Origin: Mytilus edulis
Lineage: Eukaryota; Mollusca; Bivalvia; Mytilida; Mytilidae
Reading direction: 5' to 3'
Length of the DNA stretch: 64,000 nucleotides
Assembly: GCF_963676685.1 (NCBI RefSeq)
Contig: NC_092356.1
Location: 41,193,601 to 41,257,600 of the forward strand
Position 1 is the first letter of the stretch. Each line of letters begins with the position of its first letter. This document shows positions 21,363 to 32,490 of this stretch, in pieces. The translations under genes and the position numbers were made by a program. The notes below the pieces were generated by a model. It made no database searches. It saw nothing but the letters and a program-made list of their open reading frames with translations, and was not told the DNA's origin.

Positions 21363-22753
21363 TAATATTAAATACTTTATAGAGAATAGAGTGAGTGGTG
21401 TACTGAAATTTGGAAGTCTCTAAACTGTTGATTCCAATGGGTTTTAGCGCTCTGAGTTGGAGGATCCAATAATCCTCTCTTTTACTCCTAAGGACGTCCG
21501 ACGTGTGGTCATTAGGATCGTTCCAGAGGACTTCGGTGATTTCAAAAGACATATGGTGGATGTTGTGCCCTGTCTGGTTGAAATGTTTACCAGTGGGCTC
21601 CAATGACTTATTTTTAACATATCGAAGACGTTCGCCGAGTCAAGCTTTGAATGGACGTTTGCTTTTGCCAACATATTGTTGTTTACAAGACTTGCATGTA
21701 ATCATGTAAATAATATTTAAGGTGTGTTGCAGTCCCCAATATAATTTTTTCTATATTTGTGTTCTGTGAATGTGCTTGTGAAAGACCTTCGGAAATTAAT
21801 CCAAGGGCAATAGCTACATTCGTCGTTGCTGCATTTGGTCAACTTATTTAGTGTACTAATAATACCTGATGTCCCCGGTGTGATGGGCGGATATTGGAAT
21901 GCCGCTCTAACTAGAATATCTTTGAGGTTTTTATTTCTTTTGTAGGCAAAGAGAGGTTGTTCACTAAAAATCTGTTTGGTTGTTTCTTTGATATGCAACA
22001 GTGTCCAAGTAGTGTCAATAATCTGTCTTAGATTAGGACTGGCTTTTGTATAGCTCAACACTAGTGGAATTCTTGTCATTTTTTTGGTTTCTTTTTTTGA
22101 CTGGATTTAATAATGCTTTCTGGTCTTTTGCTTCTGCTTTAATAAGGCTAGTATTGAGAAGAGTTTCATTGTAGCCTCGGAATTTGTAATATTTCAACAA
22201 AGTTGCCGAGTGTTTACGAAAATCTGCATCATTTGTGCAGTTTCTTTTCACCCGAAGGAACTGCCCATAGGGTCCAGCTTTTTTGCATGGTATTGGATGT
22301 TCCGAATCGTAGTGGAGGTACGAATGGGTATCAGTGGGTTTGGTATATAGTTCAACCTCTACTGTGCCTAACGTTTTACGGAATTTCACGATAGTGTCTA
22401 AGAATACAACTTGTTCTTCAGATATTTCAGCAGTGAATTTGATTGTTCTATGCTGAGAATTCATGTGTTGTATGAATTTATTAAGCCATTCTTTACCATG
22501 CGTCCAAATAATAAAAATATCATCAATGAACCTAAGGTATAAGAATGGCTTAAGAGGGAATCCATTTAGTAGTTTCTCCTCTAGATGTCCCATGAAGATA
22601 TTAGCAAAAGACGGAGCCACTTTGGTGCCCATGGCTGTGCCACCGACTTGTAGATAAGTTCTATTGTTAAAAGTGAAATTGTTGCAGTGAAGGACTAGTT
22701 TAAGAAGTTCTAATAGTCCTTTGTTGGATATTTGATAATATTAAATACTTTAT
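21363..22753 (-). mobile_element. 5'-truncated Penelope-like element with 18-bp target duplication
   Basis: The 18-mer TAATATTAAATACTTTAT at 21363-21380 and 22736-22753 flanks the copy. In minus sense it carries the C-terminal half of a Penelope-type reverse transcriptase followed by a GIY-YIG endonuclease domain. The 5' end is missing (the reading starts inside RT), which is the usual outcome of incomplete reverse transcription in this class. Confidence 0.87.
21381..22735 (-). pseudogene. Penelope-like RT / GIY-YIG endonuclease, broken
   Basis: The RT part reads MGTKVAPSFANIFMGHLEEK and has FIDDIFIIW as the catalytic motif. A Cys-rich linker (KCSNDECSYCPW) follows, then a GIY-YIG region with IIYMITCKSCKQQYVGKS near 21690-21720 and a conserved tail EDYWILQLRAL. 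Breaks: a frameshift in an A run near 22082, another near 21720 just before the GIY-YIG start, and a TGA near 21645 after RPFKA. Not functional as it stands; the family is assigned from RT-to-GIY-YIG order. Confidence 0.87.
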
Positions 22754-23124
22754 TCAAAGAGGGTAAAATCAGTTAGTATACTAATCTACCCTGATGCCCT
22801 CTAAATAATTCAAAATATGACAATATTGTAATATATACATACAGCTCTTATTCAAAACAAATAGCGAAAAACATAGAGTCGTTTCATGAACATATTTTGT
22901 TAATGATATACAAGACAAATTTTTCATTTTTTATTTTGGGGGGGGGGGGGGGGGTATTTTTTTTATTCCAATAATTTGTTTAGTCATTTTTTTTACATCT
23001 AGTATAAGATGACTGAAGGATTGGCTCCTCAGTATGTTTAAAGAAATTGCCATATGCTTAAAAATGCATTACATTAATGTAGTGCTACAAAATTTGAACC
23101 TTTAAATTTTTGAACAACATATAC
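22754..23124. other. Noncoding spacer with long G run
   Basis: AT-rich spacer; a run of about 18-20 G near 22937 is the only special feature. It could form a quadruplex or be an assembly-sensitive homopolymer. Confidence 0.5.
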
Positions 23125-23860
23125 TTAACCCTTTCAACGCTACACAAAAAATTAGACTACCTGCAGTTTAAGGTACAAAAAAATGTAATTAACAGGTAAA
23201 AGGTGTAAATTATAGTATTTGTGTTGAATTTTTAATAAAAATAACTTTCAATCTTTATTCATTTTGTTGTTTTATCTGTCATATAGTAAAGAAAACACCA
23301 GTTGCTTGATTCCATAGTGTATTGCCCCATACGCAATGTATAATGTAATCGTGGCTCAAATAAGTGGCTCAGTCTTTAAAATTTTCAGTCAACCTCCATT
23401 TTCCCCCTTTTTCTACAATGTATGTCTCGTAAAGATCGATCAAATCATATTTCTTACATGAATTGAATGTAATAAACGCATTGAGATATAAACAGGAAAC
23501 CTTTTCACTTATCCTCATTGTCAGTTTTGCAATAAAAATGCTTAAATATTTCCATATTTACAGCGTCGTTTTTAATTTCCGCCATTTGCATTTGTCAAAA
23601 TGTTTGTTTTCATTTTTCTTCTATTTTCCTTTAACTGCATGATTTTACCATAAAAATTCCTGGGATTTCAAGCACAAATGAGACCTTGTATATATATTCT
23701 TGATTCCTAGAGGAAAAGTTAGGGAGGACCCAAAGGAAAACCGAATAGTTTAAGAGTCTGGATGAAAAATCTATTGTCATCACGGCATATGCTGCAAACA
23801 GCAGTGGCAGACAGTGTATGTCATTGTGGCATATGCCGTGTATAACGTTGAAAGGGTTAG
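23125..23860. mobile_element. piggyBac-like MITE
   Basis: Left end TTAA-CCCTTTCAACGCTACAC (23125 on) and right end GTGTATAACGTTGAAAGGG-TTAG (to 23860) form inverted ends that start with CCC next to TTAA, as in piggyBac elements; one TTAA has mutated to TTAG. The 728-bp interior is noncoding. Confidence 0.65.
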
Positions 23861-25330
23861 TTGACTTTTTCTATTCATTCATTGTTTTACTAGTATGTCT
23901 AAGCTTTCTTGCTGCTAAAATTTGTCTTCATGATGCTAATTTTTATTTCTTCTCGCCAATTAGTGAGACTGACCATATACTGACATAATCAGAAGATACA
24001 ATACATCTTAATGCTATTTGGAAATCTGTCCCGCTTGACCTGAGAATCTATCCCGCTTGAACTGTTGACGTCATACAACATTGAACTATCACTTTTCCAT
24101 TGCAGCCAAAGACCCTTCTTCCATATTCCGCCCACATTCAACTTTCTGAATATACTGGCAAAAGACATTTTGATGTCAAAATTTTATGGGAACTTTTGTG
24201 ATGTCCTCTCCAGTAATGACTAATGGCGGACAAATAGCGATAAGGCATGTATAAGATGTATGGGTCAATGCATTTTTGTGTCTTGTTTATTGTTGGAAAT
24301 CACGCACAGAAGAGAACGTTAACGTAACACGGCATTATTGTATATCCAACGTTGTGTACTTATGACGTTATCTTGTACTTTAGTCATCAATACAAATTCA
24401 TACAGTTTAGACGTCTTTGTTATATTACATGCAGTTTTAGTAAAACCACTTTACGATATTTATTCTATCACAGGGCAATGACAAGGATACAAGCCTAGTT
24501 CAGTTATATCAAAATGAACACATACAAACAATGCAGTTAACCAATAAAATGCATATAAATTATAATGCCGGTGTATCACTATCACTGTATGAAAAAAATA
24601 TAAATAATAAGATGATTTCTACGGACTACAGTGAGAATATTTGCACAAGTGCGTCAAATTTAGTAACAAACGTTTTGGTTTATTGGTGGATTAGCTAGGG
24701 TAGATTCAAGGAGACGTTTCTAAAGATCACTACGAGTAATTAAGGGCATTTTTAACCTTTTTCTAAAACTGTTTACAAACTATCCGCCATCTGTAGCAAC
24801 AACAATCTCGTTTCACGTCACGTTTAATACGTGATTTGATCATAGAGTATGCTAAAACCCGATGAGCCAAGTCCGCTCTTGCATGTAAATAGTGAATCAG
24901 ACAGGATTTGTGTTAGCTGTGAAAAGGGAGAAGAGAGTACTAGTAGCCATTTAGAAATTATATTTAAGATAAAAATGATTAAAAACTTCAAATAAAAATG
25001 ATTAAATACTTTAAATTAAAATGATTAAATATTTTAAAAATTGTTACAATATAACAAGTGTGGACACAGATTTGTGTGGCCTGGTGACCGTGTACACATT
25101 TTCTTGATTTTGATATAAACTAGTAACTATATACTATGAGACTGGTGTTCTACCCGTGAATGGGGAAGAAGTCAGAAAACCTTTAGACTACTTTGCTTTA
25201 TTCCGTTTAATAACAACAGATTTACATAAATAAACAGTTATTGCAATTCCCACCCTTAAATCATGTGTATATATGTCTCTTATAAAACCAAGGATTTGTA
25301 TAATAAGACAATCCATACAAATCCTTGATA
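23861..25330. other. Intergenic or 5' intronic sequence
   Basis: Less AT-rich than its surroundings near 24000-24900 and without an ORF. It could hold the CFAP74 promoter and 5' UTR exon, but I found no convincing RFX-type X-box or core promoter. Confidence 0.4.
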
Positions 25331-26695
25331 TAACAAAAGTTGAAAATGTGTAGCACATCTTGATTTTTTTAAACTCTGACACTAAATTTCACAATGCCAT
25401 CTGAAAAAGTTCAAATTTCAAGAAATGATGATACATAACACTATCAAACAAATAACTTATAATGTTAAGCTATACATTTTCACATAAAAGACACAGTACT
25501 TATAGTTTACATTCATAAAACTGTCAGGAACTTTATTTATAGACAACCAATATACGAGTGACCAAACAGGTCGTTTTTGAAGAAAGAAAAATATCCTTGC
25601 TTTTTTTCTATTAAGTCCTTTGGTCTTCTCTTCTGCATTTTCTCACTTTATTATTCATATGCAATAACATTTTTAACTGCATAATTGCAAATATATAGTG
25701 TGCAACAAACAGATTGTGGGGTAAACGTCAATGAGACAGCAACCTAGCGACAAAAATATGCAAACGACATGTGCACGCTGTCAAACGAAGAAAAGTAGAT
25801 GCGAGTTTCCCTCAATGAGACAGCATCCCAACGACTACAGATATATATGAATGACATATTCACTTTGCTGATGCTACCATTTGTTTGGGTTTTTTTTCAA
25901 GCTGTTTTCTTTTTTTTTTGCTGATAAAAAAAACTGTCCGCAATGACGAAGCCAGTGGTGATGAAAGTGGCATTAAACACTAAAAAAGCAATAAAATAAA
26001 TCAGGGTTTATTATGACCTTTCGTACACCGTATTTGGTTTGGTAAACAAGAATCCGTTGAAGGGTTTTTAAATTGACTAAAACAATATTTTGCAACACAT
26101 ACATATACTATCTTCTTGTATTATGACTGATATATTTGTCGCTGGACATGAAGCAGATTCATCGATGATTAAAAGTTCTTCTTGAATGCTTTGTATGATC
26201 TATTAACTGGAGTTTTTAATTAACTAAAGTAATGTTTTGCAACACATATATGTTACTATCTTTTTGAAATGTGACTGATATATTTGTCGCTGGACATGAA
26301 GCAGCTACATCTAATAAAATGTGTTCATCAATGCCTTGTAGTATTGATTGATTTATTGAGAAACATAAATTATAATATCAGTTTGTACTTGATACAAACA
26401 AGTATATGACTAAGAAGTGTCAGAAGATTTAAAAGAAAGGTAGGAAGGGTACAGCATCAGTAATAGAGGGCCTGTGTTTAAAGGTCTTTGTGTCCATCAC
26501 AATTTTAGTGTGGAGACCTTTAAGTCTAAACTTTATAAAGTTTTAACTTTATTTTCTTACGTTAAACTAGTCAGTTTGTTGTTAAACTTTAAGACGACAC
26601 CTTTATATATAGAATTTTTTGTCTTACTACGAAAGGGTGTGGTTTATGACCAAGGATTGCAAAATTTCGGAGAATGTATCGCGCAGTCATTATTT
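25331..26695 (+). repeat. Array unit 0 (partial, diverged)
   Basis: Left edge of the array; begins at the motif AACAAAAGTTGAAAATGTGT. It is clearly more diverged and lacks about 100 bp compared with inner units, as expected at an array border. Confidence 0.8.
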
Positions 26696-27376
26696 GGATG
26701 CATCATTCGGTAACTAAGTAGACATGTCGTTGGGAAGCACAATTGTGCTACACTGACTGTGTCTGTAAAGATTCTATGCGCAAAATGGCAATAGAGTTAC
26801 GTCCCTGCTAAACTGAAGTCTGTACGTTTCAGCTCTGGAGTTCCCAGTGAAGACATATTTTTTTTTTTTTTTTTTGGCAAACACACATTTTTTTAAGATT
26901 TACGGTTACTCAATAAAACAAAAGTTGAAATCTGTAGTACATCTTAACACAAACTCGTGTGCTTACTTATTATGAACTGTTTAATGACATGAAATATAAA
27001 GTCATTAGACACATGGGAAAAGTCGCACTTTTAAAACAACGATTTTTACGCTGATTAAGTAGACAGAGTTGCCTTTCATACATTTTTGACACTTCATCCC
27101 ACAATGCAATCCGAAAAAGTTCAAATTTCAAGAAATAATGATACATGTATATCACTATCAAACAAATAACATAACTTATAATGTTAATTAACTTTACATG
27201 TTCCCCTAAAAGACACAGTACTTATAGTTTACATTCATAAAACTGTCAGGAACTATATTTATAGACAACCAATATACGAGTGACCAAACAGGTCGTTTTT
27301 GAAGAAAGAAAAATATCCTTTTTTTTTCTTCTATTAAGTCCTTTGGTCTTCTCTTCTGCATTTTCTCACTTTATTA

Positions 27377-28332
27377 TATATGAAACAAGTATGGACACAG
27401 ACGCAAATTGTCAGTGGGGTTAAAGGTCGTTACAAATGTATTTAAAGCTAGACTGGAAATGTGTATTAACAAATTGAGTTGATGTGTACATGTCTTCATT
27501 CAAATGCATTGACTGATAAAAAAAGGGGGCTTCAACTTCCACCCCTCTCTATGAATTAGTTGTTTGAGTGTTTGAATATGGAGTTTGTTAATAAATAGCT
27601 GCACTGTAAGCGCATGATATGTCTTGATTCCTTTTAAGCTTGCTTAAAGGTTGAACTATTTTGTTTTGTACAATTATTAGTCTATTTGTTTTCTCATTTC
27701 ATTTGTTTTATATTTGTCATTTTAAGGTCTTTTATAGCTGACTGTGCTGTATGAGCTTTTGTCATTGTTGAAGGCTATTTTGGCACCTGTAGTTGTTAAT
27801 CTTGTTTTAAATTTTGGAATGTAGCTGAAGTCAACAGACATAGACAATTCACCCAAGTTTTATAAAATGATGTGGAAGTGTTTATGTGAATAATTGAGAT
27901 GGGAAATAAGGAAAGTGTCAAAGTGACAACAACCCAACCATAGAGTAGACAACAGCTGAAGGCCTCCAATGGGTTTTCAATGTAGCCAGAAACTCCCGCA
28001 CTTATAGGTGTCCAAAACTATAAAATCCCTTCTTTTTTTTAGCATATATAAAAATTCATAACACAGAAATGTATAATCTGAAATTTATTTAATTCAAAAG
28101 GGACCTTAGGTCAATAGTGTAAACAATTCACCAAAGTTTAATTAAAGGTGATGGATGCATTTTTGTTCAAAATTGGAAAATTCTCTCTTTTTTAAGGATA
28201 AATCTCTCTTCATAACATGGGAATGAAAATTCTAAAATTTATAAAATCGATGTGGAGCTAATGTCAATAGATATAAACATTTCAACAAAGTTTCTTGAAA
28301 GTAGGGGGAAAGTGTTTTCTAGTTATATGAAA
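27377..28332. mobile_element. 938-bp insertion with 9-bp target duplication
   Basis: TATATGAAA at 27377-27385 and 28324-28332 flanks the insert; sister units have a single copy. It contains a block (AAAGTGACAACAACCCAACC, about 27920) of a type I associate with bivalve dispersed repeats. No ORF. Nine-bp duplications are typical of Mutator-like elements, but no long inverted ends are obvious. Confidence 0.7.
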
Positions 28333-29459
28333 TAACATCTTTAACTGCATGTTTGCAAATATATAGTGTGCAACAAACAGATTATGGGGTAAACGTCAAT
28401 GAGACAGCAACCTAGCGACAAAATTATGCAAACGACATGTGCACGCTGAACGGAGAAAAGGTGATGCGAGATTCCCCCAATGAGACAGCATCCCAACAAC
28501 GACTACACATATATATGAATGACATAATCACTTTGCTGATGCTACCATTTGTTTGGGTTTTTTTTAAGCTGTTTTCTTTTTGCTGATAAAAAAAACTGTC
28601 TGCAATGACAAAGCCAGTAGTGATGAAAGTGGCATTAAACACCAAAAAAGCAATAAAATAAATCAGGGTTTATTAAGACCTTTCGTACACCGTATTTGGT
28701 TTGGTAAACAAGAATCCGTTGAAGGGTTTTTAAATTGACCAAAACAATATTTTGCAACACATACATATACTATCTTCTTGTATTATGACTGATATATTTG
28801 TCGCTGGACATGAAGCAGATTCATCGATGATTAAAAGTTCTTCTTGAATGCTTTGTATGATCTATTAACTGGAGTTTTTAATTAACTAAAGTAATGTTTT
28901 GCAACACATATATGTTACTATCTTTTTGAAATGTGACTGATATATTTGTCGCTGGACATGAAGCAGCTACATCTAATAAAATGTGTTCATCAATGCCTTG
29001 TAGTATTGATTGATTTATTGAGAAACATAAATTATAATATCAGTTTGTACTTGATTCAAACAAGTATATGACTAAGAAGTGTTAGAAGATTTAAAAGAAA
29101 GGTAGGAAGGGTACAGCATCAGTAATAGAGGGCCTGTGTTTAAAGGTCTTTGTGTCCATCACAATTTTAGTGTGGAGACCTTTAAGTCTAAACTTTATAA
29201 AGTTTTAACTTTATTTTCTTAAGTTACACTAGTCAGTTTGTTGTTAAACTTTAGGACGACACCTTTATATATAGAATTTTTTTGTCTTACTACGAAAGGG
29301 TGTGGTTTATGACCAAGGGTTGCAAAATTTCGGAGAATGTATCGCGCAGTCATTATTGTGAATAATTTATTTAAATATATTATTAATCATGGTTGAAATC
29401 GCAGGGCAGAGATTGCATTGCAATCTTATCTGGTAACTAGGTACATTGTTTATATCTCC

Positions 29460-29790
29460 TGTGCCTCTATATCATAACGTTATTCATATTGACCAATCAG
29501 GATGCAGCATAGGTACCCTTGATATGTCTGGCATTTCATATCAACCAATCAAGAGCTAGTATTCATATTTCCCGCCTCATTAATTAGCCAATCAAATTTA
29601 AGTAAATTATCGTCGTCTGGCATCATCGGCAGTTTCAGCATTCAAAATAATAACTTGCAGCAGCGAACACCTTGTTTAAACTAAGGCTAAAGATTTTTAT
29701 TCTCATACTTATTAATTATAAGTTTAACAATCGAAAGTGAACGTTCTATACAGTACGATGGAAATCTTACAAGCACTTCCAAAAATGGTA
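29460..29790 (+). promoter_or_regulatory. CCAAT-box cluster in dimer copy 1
   Basis: Three CCAAT boxes on the plus strand at 29493, 29545 and 29588, each as CCAATCA, are followed by a short leader and an ATG at about 29758 with a nine-codon frame ending in a GTATAA that could be a splice donor. Copy 2 repeats the CCAAT boxes but lost the ATG segment. Resembles the promoter and first exon of a larger parent element. Confidence 0.45.
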
Positions 29791-30878
29791 TAAAATGGTT
29801 TTCTAATCATAAAATTTTCAATATCATTGTAATCTTAGTTTTATTTTTCTGAGTACAAATATTTATACACTATTCCCCTACCTCTAAATACAGGTTTGGA
29901 TTTTTTTTGGAGAACCACAGTTTTTATTGCACATCATTTATCTTTTGTATTCATGCATTACTTACATTTTGTATTTGCCTTAATTCATTTAGCATTATGT
30001 TCAATTATTGTATAATTGAAATAATTACATGCATACTTAATAAACTGTGGTTAGTTTTCCCAAACCTGTCTTTGTTTAAATATATAACCAACACTGCCTT
30101 ATGTTCTATTCGGCCGCTGAATCCTTCGGGTGTATCCAAACTTGATTTGGGACGTTATATAAGTCATACCATATCAAGCGTTGGCAGGGAGGCTGAAAAG
30201 AGGCAGTGTTTATCACCATTGGCAAAGGGGGAAAGGGTGTGTCTCTATTTTCATAACATAAGATTAATGTGAATATTTTATTTAAATATATTATTAATCA
30301 TGGTTGAAATCGCAGGGCAGAGATTGCATTGCAATCTTATCTGGTAACTAGGTACATTGTTTATATCTCCTGTGCCTCTATATCATAACGTTATTCATAT
30401 TGACCAATCAGGATGCAGCATAGGTACCCTTGATATGTCTGGCATTTCATATCAACCAATCAAGAGCTAGTATTCATATTTCCCGCCTCATTAATTAGCC
30501 AATCAAATTTAAGTAAATTATCATCGTCTGGCATCATCGGCAGTTTCAGCATTCAAAATAATAACTTGCAGCAGCGAACACCTTGTTTAAACTAAGGCTA
30601 AAGATTTTTATTCCCACCCTCCCGACCCTCATTCATGTATATATATGTCATGAAAATCAGTTCATGAACTGTCTTTTAAGTTCGTATTGTCATGTTTGGT
30701 TTATTTTATTATTTTTTTTATATTGTTTACCATGTATATTGTATTCATTGTATTTTCATGTGTAGTTTAGTCTTGATGTTTGAGAACCACAGTTTTTATT
30801 GCACATCATTTATCTTTTGTATTCATGCATTACTTACATTTTGTATTTGCCTTAATTCATTTAGCATTATGTTCAATT

Positions 30879-32221
30879 GATATCGTTCGATGATATTGTT
30901 CTAAATATGCCTATTGCTATTCTATGCATTATTACTATTTGTATACCAGTTGTATGGGCCATTGCCAATTATTAGGTCTTTCCACTTTTCTGTGGAAAGA
31001 CCTATTGTTTTTCTTCTGATTATTTTTTTTTTTTTTTTTTTTTCTTCCGCCTAATTTTCTTCTTGCGATAAACATTTGTTTTGCAATATGTCGCTTAGAT
31101 ATTTGGTATATGATATCGAACAGTTTATGCGCTTTTGAAATTTACCCTGCGTAAACAAATACTTTTCTTTGTAGGAGTTATCTCCCCAAACACTGTTTTC
31201 CTTGTTAGCGCATCTCCTTCGCAACCGTAAAATATTATGACAAATTTATTTTACAAAATTGCTCGTTATATCCTTCGCATGATTTGTCCTATTTTGACCG
31301 AAGTGATATGAACGCTCCATATGAGAGTTATTTCCCCTTATGCATTTGATATAAGTGATATGCATTTCTATCTTGTAAACCATAAGTGCTAGAGACCAAG
31401 GATCTTTTGATTTGAGGTCCTTGGTCCAAAAAAATAAAAATTAGGTCAAGGTCAAAGGTCAAGGTCATATTCTAATTTTTGAATTTGGCTTATTTCCACT
31501 AATTTCCAGAAACCGTATAAGATATCGACATATTATTTTTTCTAAATTGTTAGTTGCGACATGTCGTAACACATACATTTTGATTGCAAGAGTACGTTAA
31601 ACGTAAAAGTGAGTTTTCTCCCCTCTTGTATTTAAAAATACGCGTTTGGTGATATAACTGATTAACCAAATATTATTAAGACCTATGGTCTTTTGATTTG
31701 AGGTCCTTGGTTTATGACCTTGAAATTGATCTCAAGGTCATAGATTAATTTGACGTTCTAGTTTTTCACCTTTGCTTTCAGCTCATATAGCCATGAGACT
31801 TTTGGCAAAAGGTATCAAACCATTTAACCTTGAAAAAAACAACCGGAAGTGACCTTGTGTAAACCGGAAGTAACTATTTTTTGTTGTACTTTATTAATAA
31901 AAAAGTATATAGAACCAGATCATTTTGGAATCAGTGTCAATTAAATATTCAAATATTATCGGAAGTAACATTTTTCAAACCGGAAGTAACAAATTATCTC
32001 CCTTATTTAAAAAAATATTGTATAGAATCCATATATTTCTGGAATCAGCGTACAATAACCTATCAGTTGACGATTGAAATGACATTTTAAACTTAATTTT
32101 ACAACTTTCATATTAAAATACATTGTTTTCAATGGAAAGACCTTCAATTGTTCTCTGAACAATTGGTTTTTAATTGTAATTGTGTTTGTGCCAATAAAAT
32201 ATTTGTATTTGTATTTGTATT
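30879..32221 (+). mobile_element. LINE-type 3' fragment split by a MITE
   Basis: Interrupts dimer copy 2. The right end TTTGTGCCAATAAAATATTT followed by repeated TATTTG is typical of LINE 3' tails with a short microsatellite end. The left part (30879-30972) and this tail are separated by an inverted-repeat element. No RT frame remains. Confidence 0.6.
30973..32153. mobile_element. Inverted-repeat (MITE-like) element, AGGTCTTTCCA ends
   Basis: Left end AGGTCTTTCCACTTTTCTGT is itself a hairpin with the following GTGGAAAGACCT; the right end is AATGGAAAGACCTT. The interior is noncoding and contains several GGAAGTAAC and GAGGTCCTTGG repeats. Confidence 0.6.
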
Positions 32222-32490
32222 ATTGTATAATTGAAATAATTACATGCATACTTAATAAACTGTGGTTAGTCACGGTTTTCCCAAACCTGTCTTTGTTTAA
32301 ATATATAACCAACACTGCCTTATGTTCTATTCGGCCGCTGAATCCTTCGGGTGTATCCAAACTTGAATTGGGACGTTATATAAGTCATACAATATCAAGC
32401 GTTGGCAGGGAGGCTGAAAAGAGGCAGTGTGTATCACCATTGGCAAAGGGGGGAAGGGTGGGTCTCTATTTTCATAACATAAGATTAATT

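Larger units (their letters stand above)
29358..32488 (+). mobile_element. Head-to-tail dimer of an unknown non-autonomous element
   Basis: Copy 1 is 29358-30268, copy 2 is 30269-32488. Both start GTGAATA followed by ATTTAAATATATTATTAATC and end CATAACATAAGATTAA. The outer blocks are nearly identical; the middle differs (29702-29892 versus 30613-30778), as in two different internal-deletion derivatives of one parent. Sister array units show the empty site. Class unassigned. Confidence 0.72.
26696..32490 (+). repeat. Array unit 1 (with two insertions)
   Basis: Unit interrupted at 27386-28323 by a 938-bp insert and at about 29358-32488 by a dimeric element. Removing both restores a unit of about 1.71 kb. 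Confidence 0.88.

Noticed and set aside
24100..24900. Possible CFAP74 promoter with RFX X-box.
   Set aside because: Only half-site-like strings such as GTAGCAAC were seen; no full X-box pair, so no regulatory site is claimed.
29907..30272. 121-codon frame inside the dimeric element and its 108-codon relative at 32182-32508.
   Set aside because: Repeated only as part of the dimer. The relative runs into array sequence across the element border, and neither has a known domain.
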